Shown in pieces: positions 45,331 through 60,757 of a DNA stretch of 64,000 nucleotides; positions within the stretch are counted from its first letter, which is position 1, and each line of letters opens with the position of its first letter. The notes below the pieces were generated by a model. It had not been told where the DNA came from and ran no database searches. It was given only the letters and a program-made list of their open reading frames with translations. The stretch is from contig NC_091326.1 of assembly GCF_038502225.1 (NCBI RefSeq), forward strand, positions 477,383-541,382, in the 5' to 3' direction. Origin of the DNA: Cherax quadricarinatus. Taxonomy: Eukaryota; Arthropoda; Malacostraca; Decapoda; Parastacidae. The position numbers and the translations under genes are program-made.

Positions 45331-47968
45331 GAAGAATGTAGCGAATAATGTTATAGCTGAAACAATCCCCGGAGGTAGCGCAGATGAAAGGCCACACACA
45401 CATGAGCTACTAAGTCTCTGCGAAAAACACACCTTAAGCCAGCAGATAGTGGAGCCAACAAGACTAGAAAACACACTTGACCTTATCTTCACAAATAATG
45501 AGGACCTGGTAAGAGACATAAGAATATCAAAAACAACCAATTCCGATCACAATCTAATCGAAGCCCAGACGTACATGCATAGGGGTCCTGATCAGCAGCA
45601 TGCATGTACCTGTGAAGGTGTCTTCACAAAATACAACTTCAACAACAAGAACATCAACTGGGACCAAGTAAACCATGTCTTAAATGAAACATGTTGGGAA
45701 GATATCTTAAATAACATGGATCCAAACCAGTGCCTTGAAAGGATCAACTTCCTGGCAGCTGAAGCATGTTCTAGGCATATTCCCCTAAGAAAGAAGAAGA
45801 GCAGGAGTAAACTGGAGAAAGACGCCCCCTCTACAGAAGACGACAAAGAGTCACTGAGCTGATCCACCAGGAGGCCTGGTCACGGACCGGGCCGCGGGGG
45901 CGTTGACCCCCGAAACTCTCTCCAGGTAAACTCCAGGTAAACTCCAGCTCCTCAGGAATGCTAGAATATCTGATACAAGGAAGGAGGCGCTGACCAGGGA
46001 AGTGGAAACTATCGAACTTAAGTTAAAGGAGTCTTACAGGAACCAGGAGAGACACGAGGACCTTAAAGCTATTAGTGAAATTGAAAGAAATTCGAAATAT
46101 TTCTTTTCATATACCAAAAACAATGCAAATACCACATCTAGTATCGGGCCCTTACTCAGACAGGATGGGACTTACACAGATGACAACAAGGAAATGAGTG
46201 AAATACTGAAATCCCAGTACGACTCTGTGTTTAGTGAGCCACTAGTCAGTCTGAGGATCGACGACCCAAATGATTTCCTCAAGAATGAGCCTCAAAACTC
46301 CATAAATGTATGCCAGATTTCCGATATTACCCTAACTCCAATAGACTTCGAAAAAGCCATTGACAACATGCCTATGCACTCAGCCCCGGGCCCAGACACG
46401 TGGAACTCTGTATTCATTAAGAACTGCAAGAAACACCTTCACGTGCCTTAAGTACACTATGGAGGAGCAGCCTGGACATGGGTGAAATTCCACAGTCACT
46501 TAAAACAACGGATATAGCCCCACTCCATAAAAGTGGCAGCAAAGCATTAGCTAAGAACTATAGACCAATAGCTCTAACGTCCCACATCATAAAAAATCTT
46601 TGAAAGAGTGCTAAGAAGCAGGATTGCAAATCGCCTGGATTCCCAAAAATTGCACAATCCAGGGCAATATGGGTTCAGGGCAAGTCGCTCCTGCCTCTCA
46701 CAACTACTGGATCACTGTGACATGGCCTTGGATGCACTGGAAGAAAATCAGAATGCAGATGTAATATATACAGACTGCAAAAGCGTTTGAAAAGTACGAT
46801 CATGGCGTGTTAGCGCACAAAATACGTGCTAAAGGAATAACTGAGAAAGTGGGGAGATGAATCTTCAACTTCCTAACAAATCGAACACAAAGAGTAGTGG
46901 TCAACAGAGTTAAATAGGAGGCTGCCATAGTGAAGAGCTCTGTTCCACAAGGCACAGTACTCGCCCCCGTCCTATTCCTCATCTTCATATCAGACATAGA
47001 CAGAGATATACACCACAGCACCGTATCATCCTTTGCGGATGATACTAGGATCTGCACGAGACTGTCATCTGTTGAGGACACGGTTAACCAACAAGAAGAT
47101 ATAAACAAAGTTTTCCAGTGGGCAACGGTAAACAATATGATGTTCAACTGGAGGAGATAATAACTAGAACAGAGTATACTACAAACTCTGGCCATACAAT
47201 AGAGCGGAAAAATAATGTAAGGGACCTGGGAGTAGTAATGTCTGAGGATCTCACTTTCAAGGATCACAACAGTGCCACGATCACAAGTGCAAAGAAAATG
47301 ATAGGATGGATAATGAGAACGTTCAAAACGAGAGATGTCAAGCCAATGATGATCCTTTTCAAATCACTTGTTCTCTCTAGGCTGGAATGCTGCTGTACAT
47401 TAACATCTCCATTCAAAGCAGGTGAAATTGCAGATCTTGAGAGTGTACAGAGATCCTTTACTGCACGTATAAGTTCTGTCAAGCACCTTAACTACTGGGA
47501 ACGCTTGGAAGCACTTGACTTGTACTCGTTGGAACGCAGGAGGGAGAGATATATCATAATCTACACTTGGAAAATCCTGGAAGGAATGGTCCCGAATCTG
47601 CACACAGAAATCACTCCCTACGAAAGTAAAGACTGGGCAGGCGATGGAAAATAACCCCAATTAAAAGTAGGGGCGCCATTGGTACACTAAGAGAAAACAC
47701 CATAAGTGTCCGGGGCCCAAGACTGTTCAACAGCCTCCCATCAAGCATTAGGGGAATTACCAATAAACCCCTGGCTGCCTTCAAAAGAGAGCTGGACAGA
47801 TACCTAAAATCATTGCCGGATCAGCCGGGCTGTGGCTCGTACGTTGGACTGCGTGCGGCCAGCAGTAACAGCCTGGTTGATCAGGCCCTGATCCACAGGG
47901 AGGCCTGGTCGTGGACCGGGCCGCGGGGGCGTTGATCCCCGGAGTAACCTCCAGGTAACCTCCAGGTA
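45331..47968 (+). pseudogene. CR1-type LINE, endonuclease end to 3' end
   Basis: Starts in the APE-type endonuclease (LENTLDLIFTNNEDLVRDIR then TTNSDHNLIE, with the SDH motif). Then linker, RT start FFSYTKNNA.., MPMHSAPGPDTW at 46370, NPGQYGFRASRSCLSQLLDH at 46650, VPQGTVLAPVLFLIFISDID and SFADDTRICTRL at 46930-47060, KNNVRDLGVVMSEDLTFKDH, LVLSRLECCCTLTSPFKAGE, LDLYSLERRRERYIIIYTWK at 47540, and a 3' end with repeated CCTCCAGGTA. Frames shift near 46450, 46600, 46790 and 47160. 5' truncated and inactive. Confidence 0.92.
45860..45942 (+). mobile_element. CR1 3' end inserted in the same LINE family
   Basis: An 83-bp segment TGATCCACCAGGAGGCCTGG ... CCAGGTAAACTCCAG interrupts the coding region. 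It matches the LINE's own last 80 bp at 47885-47968. Confidence 0.85.
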
Positions 47969-48245
47969 TCCCAGAGTAAGAATAATTGTGTGAAGTGGGC
48001 ATGTTATTGTGGATCAGTAGGCCTATGCACTTATTTTTTTATTCTTATATTCACATTTTCTCCCGGTCTGCTGTTACAAGGGGATAAGGAACACTGTGTC
48101 ATAACTCGGGCAGAAACTGAAATTTAGCACGTAACTTTACCAGTGGAAACTGGTGATTCAGAATAGCGAGATGAAGGATAACAACTGATCCTAATGAGGG
48201 GTAACTATAGTGGCAGAAGTGATGCTCTGTGGGAGAAAACATATT

Positions 48246-48384
48246 ACAATCATGGGGGAGCGCTAAACCCATAGGATTAAACAGCGCATGTGGGGTGGGG
48301 AATGGAAGGTATTCAGTCTCAATTCAGGGAACCGGAGCACAGATCCAATTCCCTAGATCAAGAGCCCCTCACCAGCGTCAAGGA
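48246..48384 (-). mobile_element. SINE-D copy
   Basis: ACAATCATGGGGGAGCGCTA, AACCCATAGGATTAAACAGC, GAGCCCCTCACCAGCGTCAA. It lacks the terminal hairpin. Confidence 0.85.
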
Positions 48385-48710
48385 AACAACAGCTTAAAAT
48401 TATAAGGCAAATCTGCACTATTGTCCCATCAGCCGAGGATCACAAAGACAAGAACTTTTACAAACTTTTAACCACTAATCAAATTAACAAACTCCTCAGT
48501 AGAACAACCATAAACAGACTTCATAGAAAGAATTGTGTTCCTGACTGCACCATTAACTAAGTCTTTCAGCGTTATTCAACATTAAAGGAAAATATATACT
48601 ACAGAAAAAAATTAAAGATTACCTGGCATATGTTGTAAGGTAATACTAATGACTGTGTCTGCAGGAGTCTTACACTAGTAAGTTTATTTAGGTATAGGTA
48701 CACATATGCT

Positions 48711-48855
48711 GAACAATCACTGTGAAAAGAATAGTGAACTTCCAAGTGCTCTCCCTTGGAAGTTCACATTATCAAGGAACTGTCATAGTTCCTTAATAAT
48801 GTGAGAAATCACGAAAGCGCTTTGAAGTTCACTATTCTTTTCACAGTGGTTGTTC
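48711..48855. repeat. Nested hairpin, Penelope-like end
   Basis: A 32-bp outer inverted pair with one mismatch (GAACAATCACTGTGAAAAGA.. at 48711 and its complement to 48855) encloses a second inverted pair, TCACATTATCAAGGAACT with AGTTCCTTAATAATGTGA. CACGAAAGCGCTTTG inside the right arm recalls Penelope-like terminal repeats. Confidence 0.75.
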
Positions 48856-49189
48856 TGCATATTGTGATATCAACTGTTTACTGTGAACTTATTGCAAGCA
48901 TAGTACACCTGAGACAGTGACACAGATTTAGGTGGCTACAATTATCATACATTGTAACATATGTGTAAATCACCTAGGATAATAAAAATAAGTCAGACGA
49001 AGTAACTTACCTGTGACAGGCTTTCAGAGTTCTACTCTCAACCCATCCTAAAACCACTCCTCACTGTTGGCTTTCTGGTTTACTAGACTGTTGTTACCAG
49101 CCTCCTGCAGATATTTATAATCATCACAGTCTGATTGTTTTGGCGATTTTAACAGGTACTTGTACAATTTCTTTTTAAAAAATTGATGC

Positions 49190-49362
49190 TGGTGGAGGGC
49201 TCTTGAACCAAGGAATTGGAGCAACCTTCCCCTTCCTCGGCTCACACCTGAATATAACCTCCCTCTCCCATTCCCCAGATGATGTATACTCATGGTTTGG
49301 CGCTTCCATAAGTATATCATAACAACAACAACAACAATAACAACAACAATAACAACAACAAC

Positions 49363-49422
<60 letters not shown>

Positions 49423-49510
49423 CTAACAATAATAATAACAGCAATAATAATAATAATAATAATCACTACTACTACTATTACTACTACTTTTACTACTACT
49501 ACTACTACTT

Positions 49511-49584
<74 letters not shown>

Positions 49585-49585
49585 T
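49190..49585 (+). repeat. SINE-D remnant with expanded microsatellite tail
   Basis: 49190-49320 keeps GGTGGAGGGCTCTTGAACCA and GGCGCTTCCATAAG of SINE-D. From 49320 the tail is a compound AAC, AAT, ACT, AAT trinucleotide array of about 265 bp. Polar open frames across it are artefacts. Confidence 0.8.
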
Positions 49586-49589
49586 CCCG

Positions 49590-51023
49590 TCAACAGTCTC
49601 ACACAAACATCACAGACTCAGATTCATACACTCTGCGGAACATGTACATAAAAAATGACAAAAGTTGTAAAGAGACTCTCTCAATCAGTCATTATCAACA
49701 CTGAATGCATCATTGTGAGGGATTTTCCATTTCCTTGATTCATAATCCTGTATTAAAGATGGTCTGTGTTTACTAGATAATCCTCACACTTAGTATTTTA
49801 ATGCCGGTCCCTAAGCCAAACTCACATAAATTAAGGCCCATCTCGTTAACATCTTCCATGTGCAAGCGTCTCCAGGGAATTATTTTTTCACAGACTAAAT
49901 ATTAGATAAACAGAAACAGCTAACTCAAGCTTGTGTGGTTTTATCAGATACAGCAAACAAATAGAAGGTTTATTAGTCTTAAGAAGCTGGAAATGAGGCT
50001 CAGATTCATATTTTTTTACACAACTCAAAATTGCAATTCTAGTGGCAGGCAGTGTGTATGTTTCAACTCTGCTCGTAATACCAACAATTTTTTTCTCCCA
50101 CAATCAGTGGACGGAGTTGGTACTCACATAACAGCCACTTTGTATTATTGAGTTCAAGACTATGTGATCTTTCAGGTTATCCTGACAGCAGTGTAGTACA
50201 TATGAACAAGTGTTACCTGGGACCTGAGTTGGAACTGAAGATGCATAAAAAATAGGTAGGTATAATGTTTGTCAGGAAACAGAACAAGTGTTTCCTGACA
50301 CGGGTCTTGGTCATATGATGACCCACAGCTGGAGCTTTTTAATCATCTGACCGAGAACTTCAGCTGGGTTACCGGTCCACTTCTTTAAAAGTCATGATTA
50401 TGGCATAAAAAAAATAAATTTGGGCCGGGTGAGATTAGTATGACTAGGAATTAAGAGGTTCAACATTTTGTTGAAGGTGAGGCAGCGGTAACATGCTCAA
50501 GCACATATATTGTGCAATATTGCCACTCAATACATTTACATGTACTCTGGAATACCTGTGGATCACAACACAAACAATATAGTCAGGTTGTACTGGTCAG
50601 TCTTCACTGTACACTGCCCGTTTTCTTGGGCGTTTGCATAGGGTGAAGATATGTCGTACACTGGAGTGACTTAATTCGTTAAAAAAGACATAACCTTCGT
50701 TAGTACAAGGACGGGCTGAAGATAAAGTGACCTTAAGAAAGGGCACTGCTCCTCGTCCCTCTTATATGACTGACACTTGAGATTATGTGCAGCACTTTCT
50801 TCCCCAGCGGGCTATAACGTGGATGGAATGTGGTGTTGCTGTCAAAACTTATACCATAAATTTCTTGAATACAAGACACAACCAAAATGAAAATATATTC
50901 CCAGAGCTACCAATAGGTAACTAAAAAACAAAAATGATAATTACACACATACATTACATATATAGATAAAAATTTCACGCACCGTCAATACAACTATTAT
51001 GTGATGCAAGAATTATTATTACG
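49590..51023. other. No gene seen; one dispersed repeat inside
   Basis: 50290-50390 (AAGTGTTTCCTGACACGGGT, CAGCTGGAGCTTTTTAATCA, TCTGACCGAG) is shared with 56160-56260. Otherwise nothing recognised. Confidence 0.55.
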
Positions 51024-52596
<1,573 letters not shown>

Positions 52597-53099
52597 AATG
52601 TCATTACAAAACAAATGTCTCGTCTTCGTGAATATAACTATACAAGTGAGATCTTATATAAGAACGAATGCCTCACAGGAATGTTGGGACGCGAAGTTCA
52701 AAAATAAGTTGAACTAAAAATACTTTCATTCAGTGTACTGAGACTTACATTGCGACTTGGCGCTGTTGAGTATGTTTGCATCTCTGGGAAACTAACGCAT
52801 GTACCGTTGGGTATGGCCAGTAACTGGATGGGGAACTCGGTATGTACATATATCCCACACACGGATACATTGTGTGAAGAATTTTAAAAGCGGACGAGGA
52901 TATATACTGTGGAAGTAAGATAACGTCAAGCTTGGTCCTCGACTACCTGGTTTTATCTACTCATATCCTAGCGATGGCTGTGATTTACTCTCAGTTACAA
53001 GAGCAATATGCTATAGGTTCATAATGTGACGTATTTAGTATTTGTTATATAACTTGTGTATTACCAGTTATTGTAGTATCTGTCATCTCTGGGAGTGCA

Positions 53100-54085
53100 T
53101 GTAGTTGTGGCATGTGTGGGTGTGTGTGGGGGATGGCGTGTGTGGGTGGGAGTGTGGGGGATGGCGTGTGTGGGTGTGAGTGTGGGGGGATGGCGTGTGG
53201 GTGGGAGTGTGGGGGATGGCGTGTGTGGGTGTGAGTGTGGGGGATGGCGTGTGTGGGTGGGAGTGTGGGGGATGGCATGTGTGGGCGTGAGTGTGGGGGA
53301 TGATGTGTGTGGGTGGAAGTGTGGGGGATGGCATGTGTGGGTGTGAGTGTGGGGGATGGTGTGTGTGGGTGGGAGTGTGGGGGATGGTGTGTGCGGGTGT
53401 GAGTGTGGGGGATGGCGTGTGTGGGTGTGAGTGTGGGGGATGGCGTGTGTGGGTGGGAGTGTGGGGGATGGCGTGTGTGGGTGTGAGTGTGGGGGATGGC
53501 GTGTGTGGGTGTGAGTGTGGGGGATGGCGTGTGTGGGTGGGAGTGTGGGGGATGGCGTGTGGGTGGGAGTGTGGGGGATGGCGTGTGTGGGTGTGAGTGT
53601 GGGGGATGGCGTGTGTGGGTGAGTGTGGGGGATGGCGTGTGTGGGTGTGAGTGTGGGGGATGATGTGTGTGGGTGGGATGGTGTTTGTGGGTGGAAGTGT
53701 GGGGGATGGCATGTGTGGGTGTGAGTGTGGGGGATGGTGTGTGTGGGTGGGTGTGGGGGATGGTGTTTGTGGGTGTGAGTGTGGGGGATGGCGTGTGTGG
53801 GTGTGAGTGTGGGGGATGGCGTGTGTGGGTGTGAGTGTGGGGGATGGCGTGTGTGGGTGAGTGTGGGGGATGGCGTGTGTGGGTGAGTGTGGGGGATGGT
53901 GTGTGTGGGTGGGAGTGTGGGGGATGGTGTGTGTGGGTGGGAGTGTGGGGGATGGCTTGTGTGGGTGTGAGTGTGGGGGATGGCGTGTGTGGGTGAGTGT
54001 GGGGGATGGCGTGTGTGGGTGTGAGTGTGGGGGATGGCGTGTGTGGGTGTGAGTGTGGGGGATGGCGTGTGTGGGTGTGAACCTG
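53100..54085. repeat. 28-bp minisatellite, about 35 copies
   Basis: Unit starts GGGGGATGGCGTGTGTGGGT and ends GTGAGTGT or GGGAGTGT; two unit types are mixed and some units lack 2-6 bp. Strong strand asymmetry: the plus strand has almost no C. The 405- and 209-residue frames rich in His, Pro and Thr on the minus strand are by-products of the repeat. Confidence 0.96.
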
Positions 54086-54118
54086 GGTGTAGGCGCGGGT
54101 GTGCCGGTTAGTGAAGTT

Positions 54119-55480
<1,362 letters not shown>

Positions 55481-55489
55481 ATTTGAAAA

Positions 55490-56150
55490 CAGTTAATATT
55501 CAGCTACGATTTCTCAGTGTGTTTTTGATTTAAATTAGTAAAACCTTAAAGAAACAAATTCCAGTAACAGTGATGTATCTTTACCTCAGTAATGCTAGTT
55601 CTATGTATCACACAAGGTATATAATACCTATAAAAGAATAAAATGAACACGTGCAACCTTGGGAAGCTTTTCTTAGTATTTGTTTCACCTACCAGATTAA
55701 TGAAGTCAGTATAGAGCTAGGACAAGCATGGTAATATATATATAGATGTGTAGAATGGTGCATAAGTGTAGTGTAGGTTGGGTGCACTAAGCCAGTACTT
55801 CTGATACCATGAATGACCTTGCATGATGGCCGTGTGTTGGCGGCATAAGATCAGTTTGGTTACAATTTTGGAGATGCTAAAACTACTGATGTTCTGCACA
55901 ACTGCACTGCCAAGAGAAAGAACTGCTGATTCTAGACAACGACATCTAGGTAGATACTCCTCTTTTAATATGAGTCTGACCTCACTCCATTTCATTAAAT
56001 GGTCGTGTATAACAGATTTTGTTAATGTTATCAATATGGCAAGCGTGTTTGTGTTCGTTAGTACAAATGTTTAAATCCCTGTTCACATACATAAACTTTA
56101 CCGCAACCCCCATATATCACTTACCCCCTAGCCTAGTTATGTTAGGTATG
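55490..56150. other. No gene recognised
   Basis: Short open frames on both strands at 55717-56074 show no domain. Confidence 0.45.
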
Positions 56151-56159
56151 TTCGTCACA

Positions 56160-56260
56160 GGACAAGTGTTTTCTGACGCTGGTCATAGTCATACGATAAC
56201 CCGCAGCTGGAGCTTTTGGTCATCTGACCGAAACCTTGCTCTGGCTAACTTCTCCACCCC
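56160..56260. repeat. Dispersed repeat, second copy
   Basis: GACAAGTGTTTTCTGACGCT, GCAGCTGGAGCTTTTGGTCA, TCTGACCGAAACC; same orientation as the copy near 50.3 kb. Class unknown. Confidence 0.7.
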
Positions 56261-56897
56261 TTTAATAATAATATGGTTACTCACCAGTTTTGGTATATAA
56301 ACGTTTTTCGGTTTCCTTCTGGTAAGATTCATGATTGTGGTACTGGTGGTAGTAGCCACTCTCAGGCAACAGGTAGAATAAGCGTTAGAAATATTATTCA
56401 CCTCTGCCATTTGGCCGCCCTGCAAATTTGGTCGGGAACTTGTCAGCCTTCGATGTGACTGACGATCAGTTGTGCACGCCGGCTACAGTAGCTGATGAAG
56501 TCAGGGAAGTGCAACTTAGCGAAGACTTGGTGGATGAAGTCACACACGAGGAATTCAGAGCTACAGACCTTAAGACTGACAAATGCTGAAGTCAATTTAA
56601 GTTATTTTAGAGCACCCGTCTGGTGCGCCACACCTCTCCTCCATTCTACAATATATACTGTATTAGAGCTGGTGTGTGAAAAATTTTCCTAATAAAAGTT
56701 TCTAAGGTCTTAAACGTGTACATGTATCTATTTTATACAAATAACACTGCACATTAACGTGAGAGGCAAACTTAAACATCTCAGGAAGCTCTGTAAAGAT
56801 AAGGAATGAAAGACGTGCTCCATTGTGCTTGTTCACGTTCAAACTTCTCCGGAGCAGGATGCCTCGTTTGTTAAATATTTTGTCGTCTCATAGACTC

Positions 56898-57420
56898 AGA
56901 ATGGTTAGTTTATTAAGTCTAAAGTTTATCAAGTACACAAGTCATTATGACTGCATGTGACCTGTACGCTGCAGTTGAAGGATACTGTGCTCCCTAAAAC
57001 AGGGATTAGAGTAAACTCTTAATCTATATACACAGAAGTTAGTTAGTTTAATATGTTTATTATGCACCCCATACCCATCCTGTGGGCGGTAGTCAAAAGA
57101 TTACAGAGGTACATAATTGGTCCAGGGACTGGACTCCAAAGTTTTGATAGCTGAGCAAGTTACAGAGGTAATGAATTCACAATTTACAAAGGTAATGAAC
57201 TCACGAATTACAAAGGTAATGAACTCCAGGTAGGTCTAGTCACAATCATGACAGTTACAAAGGTATTTACAGATTACAGAGGTACGTAATGGGTCCAGGG
57301 ACTGGGCCCCAAAGTTTTGATGGCTGAACTAGGTACAAAGTAATGAACTCACAAGTTATAAAGGTAATGAATACTGTAAGAATGGTTACTTACGTTTATA
57401 CATGGCTACAATCATGAACA
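56898..57420. repeat. Repeat shared with 58.5 kb, plus internal repeats
   Basis: 56898-57000 (GAATGGTTAGTTTATTAAGT ... GAAGGATACT) recurs at 58526-58620 in the same orientation. 57095-57380 contains two near copies of GGGACTGG.CYCCAAAGTTTTGAT and several of TTACAAAGGTAATGAACTC. Probably 3' UTR sequence of the RNase H LINE to the right. Confidence 0.65.
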
Positions 57421-57502
57421 AATTATAGTGTAATGAGCAATTCACACTTCCACACCCGGTCACAACTGTAATGAGTTATTGGTGCAAATATTGATTGTTG
57501 AG

Positions 57503-57504
<2 letters not shown>

Positions 57505-57545
<41 letters not shown>

Positions 57546-57708
57546 ATATACAAATTCATACACACACACACACATAAACACACACACACACACACACATA
57601 CACAAACTCATACACACACACGCACACACACTCATACACACACACACACACACCCACTCATACACACACACACTCGTACACATACACACACACACACACA
57701 CATACACA

Positions 57709-57786
<78 letters not shown>
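57505..57786. repeat. CA microsatellite, interrupted
   Basis: Long CA array with TATACAA, AAACA and CTCATA interruptions. Confidence 0.96.
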
Positions 57787-57788
<2 letters not shown>

Positions 57789-57806
57789 CACACATGTGGT
57801 AATGCT

Positions 57807-58515
57807 TTATTTACAGCTAGCAAAGTCAGGGTATTTCTCCAGAATGGTCTGCAATATACCACTGTGGATAAAATACTTTGCCATTTCTTGAACATTTCTG
57901 AGTGAGTTGTTTCTAAATTCATTAATTTTATCACACTCCAGTACATAATGACGCAGGGTGTGACAATAGTCCATCTGGCAAAGTTTACATTTCGTTTGGT
58001 CTACATCTGGTGGTGGTGATTTAACCTGCCACAGATACTTGTAACCCAGCCGGAGCCGGGCAGTAGTGACATCCAAGAGTCTGCTTATTTTGTTGGATGC
58101 ACCATAGACATGTGGCTCCTCCTGCATGATAGAGTGATGATAGATGGACTCACTGGTGTCAATCTCCCTGAGCCTTAAGTCCATAAAATTCAGTTGAAGT
58201 TCTTTTCGTATTATTGTTCTCAAACTACTACCTGACAAGCCAAGATTGTAATCTACTCCCTCTTTGAAAGCATACAGCTTAGCCAATTTATCAGTTCTAT
58301 CATGCATCTGAAGACCAATGTGAGATGGAATCCACAGCATGTGCACTCTGACTCCACTGTCCACAATCCTACCATACCTATGTCTGGCTTCTGACACAAG
58401 CATGCCACAATTTATGCTTAATGAGTTGAGAGCATTTGTGGATAACAGAGAATCAGTTACAATTAAACTGTCAATCTTTGATACATAGATGCATTTCAGT
58501 GCAAGGAGTATGGTT
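57807..58515 (-). pseudogene. LINE fragment with RNase H domain and C-terminal zinc-finger-like motif
   Basis: Reads KIDSLIVTDSLLSTNALNSL, VRVHMLWIPSHIGLQMHDRT, DKLAKLYAF (RNase H core, final WIPSHIG..RTDKLA), and later CKLCQMDYCHTLRHYVLEC, a C/H cluster typical of the end of I/Jockey-type ORF2. Open for 198 codons from 58403 to a stop at 57807, with the same frame extending upstream to about 58515. RT is not present. RNase H in a LINE suggests the I group. Confidence 0.85.
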
Positions 58516-58769
58516 ATACACAGAAATGGTTGGTTTATTAAGCTTAAAGCCTATCAACTACACTACCATCATAAACTCTTCAAGACACCTGTACACCGCC
58601 AATCAAGGATACTTTAATACCTAAAATATACACTGGAAATATACACCTCTCGGTGTATATTATATTGCTTTCGGCCTGCGAAACAATATTCTTATCATTG
58701 TATGACGGCAAAGACAAGTTGCAGAACAAGTGTGTGTACTAACCGAGCTGTACTTACCTACCTAGTTGC

Positions 58770-59066
58770 GGGGGTAAGATAAGATAAGAGATAAGATTTC
58801 GTTCGGATTTTTAACCCCGGGGGGTTAGCCACCCAGGATAACCCAAGAAAGTCAGTGCGTCATCGAGGACTGTCTAACTTATTTCCATTGGGGTCCTTAA
58901 TCTTGTCCCCCAGGATGCAACCCACACCCAGGTACCTATTTGCTGCTAGGTGAACAGGACAACAGGTGTAAGTAAACGTGTCGAAATGTTTCCACCCGCC
59001 GGGAATCGAACCCGGACCCTCCGTGTGTGAAGCGGGAGCTTTAGTCACCAGGCCACCGGGCCTGTT
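58770..59066 (-). mobile_element. tRNA-derived SINE-I
   Basis: Minus strand: GGCCCGGTGGCCTGGTGACT head, B-box GGTTCGATTCCCGG, GTGTCGAAATGTTTCC junction side, GGACCCCAATGGAAATAAGT, and a TTATCTCTTATCTTATC tail. Confidence 0.9.
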
Positions 59067-59089
59067 CCTGGCTCCGCCTCTAGCTGCAT

Positions 59090-60540
59090 AATTGGAGCCT
59101 AGTATCTTGTTCATTATCATACCTATTTTCACCTCTCCACTTTCTCATCAAATTTATCACACTTATTTACCACCCCGAGATTAAAAAAAAAAAGTATTTC
59201 CGACTATCATAGTGGCCAATCTGTGTCAAGTTTTCTCTGTCTCGTATATCAAGAAATCTGTTCTTACCTGATTCACCAGGTTCAATTCTTTTAGTATCTT
59301 CTCATAACTCAATCCATGTAGCTCCGAAACTAGTCGTATTGCTGATCTCTGAACCTTCTCTAGTTCTCGTACATACTTAACCAAGTATTCAACACCATGT
59401 TGGTGTTGAATATTCGCGAAAGGACTGACATTTGTAGTGTACAGAATCCAAAAACGATTCTTTGCATATATTAATGGAGGGAGTTCTGAGATTAGCTAAC
59501 CTCTCATATACTACCGCATATGTTATACTTTATGCGCTCCTTTGATGATATAATGGGTGTGATGTTTGCTCCACAATCTTTTTTTTTCTTGAACGATATT
59601 TGCAGTTTCTCGCTTCTTAATCTGTATTACGTCTGTGGTCTCCTCTTCACCTCCCCATGACCCTGGTAGGTTTGGAGCTTCTTTTTCATTATGATAATAA
59701 TAATAAAACTTCCCCTCCCCAATTTGAATAACTTTGTTTTAATTATGGCAAACTCCTGGAACCAAAGCTTCCTGTTGTCTGTTTATATACTCTTCCGTTT
59801 TTATTCTCCTCATTAAATTTACGTCATCAATAAGCAATAACACAGGACTTAATCCCTTTTGACAATACATTTACAAACATTAAGAACAATAATAGTCCTA
59901 ATACTAAGCTTTGTGGAACCCCATTCGTTACACTTTCCTATTTTAAAATATCTTCCCTTAATATCACCCTTTGTTATTTTGTGTTAAATATTACTTGACC
60001 CACTGCAGCATTTTTACCGTGTACCTCTGTCTGCTCCTATGAACTGGGAATCAATCTGGTGGGGTACAGTGTACTGTGTACACTGTCAAATGTTATGCAT
60101 TCCAAACATGCAGTAGACCCATCCTTGCCTTTCTTACGAGATCTTCGTTATTTACTCACAGAATTCCAGCAGGTTAGTGAGGCAGGATTTATCTTCCCTA
60201 AATCCATGTTGTCTTTGCTTAACAAAGCCCCTCCTGTCTAGGCGCTCATTCAACCTTTCCCTGGTTATCTTTTCCAGTACATTGGACAGCAGACATGTCA
60301 TTAACATTGGCCTGCAATTGAGTGCCCATTGTCTGTCCCTCTGTCTGTTATTGGGACCACATTTGCAGTTTTCCAGTTGTCCAATAGTTTTCTCATCTCT
60401 AATGGCAAATTATAAATCTGTGCTTTAGATTCACAATTCTTCCATTCCTTTCAGAATACATACTCATTTTGTCAGGCCTCATGGCTTTTGATACATCCAA
60501 CTCTCTTTCTAGTTTTATAACTTCCTTCTTTGATTCATGA
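59090..60540 (-). pseudogene. CR1-type LINE remnant
   Basis: Frame-corrected minus strand: NVLEKITRERLNERLDRRGF, VKQRQHGFREDKSCLTNLLE at 60300-60170 (RT fingers), and LVKYVRELEKVQRSAIRLVS, ELHGLSYEKILKELNL at about 59385-59265 (C-terminal domain). Palm poorly preserved. Many stops. Confidence 0.75.
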
Positions 60541-60593
60541 ACTTTTTCATTGTAGGCTGATTAGCCCTTTCACCCCTGTTTTCAGACACATTA

Positions 60594-60757
60594 TTATTAT
60601 TATTATAATCAAGGGGAAGCGCTAAGCCCGTAGGATTATACAGCGCCTGTGGGGGGGATGGAAGGTATTCAGGGTTAATTCAGGGAACTGGAACAGAGAT
60701 CCAGTTCCCTAGATCAAGAGCCCTTCACCAGCATCAAGGCACCTTCCTTAAGGGATT
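60594..60757 (-). mobile_element. SINE-D copy inserted near CR1 remnant
   Basis: ATTATTATTATTATAATCAA tail, GGGGAAGCGCTAAGCCCGTA, TCAAGAGCCCTTCACCAGCA, CACCTTCCTTAAGG. TTTTCAGACACA occurs on both sides (60579-60590 and 60757-60768), a likely 12-bp target-site duplication. Confidence 0.9.

Noticed and set aside
49175..49444. Poly-Tyr/Cys frame
   Set aside because: Translation of AAT/AAC microsatellite.
57423..57946. Val/Cys and Thr/His-rich frames
   Set aside because: Translation of a CA microsatellite on either strand.
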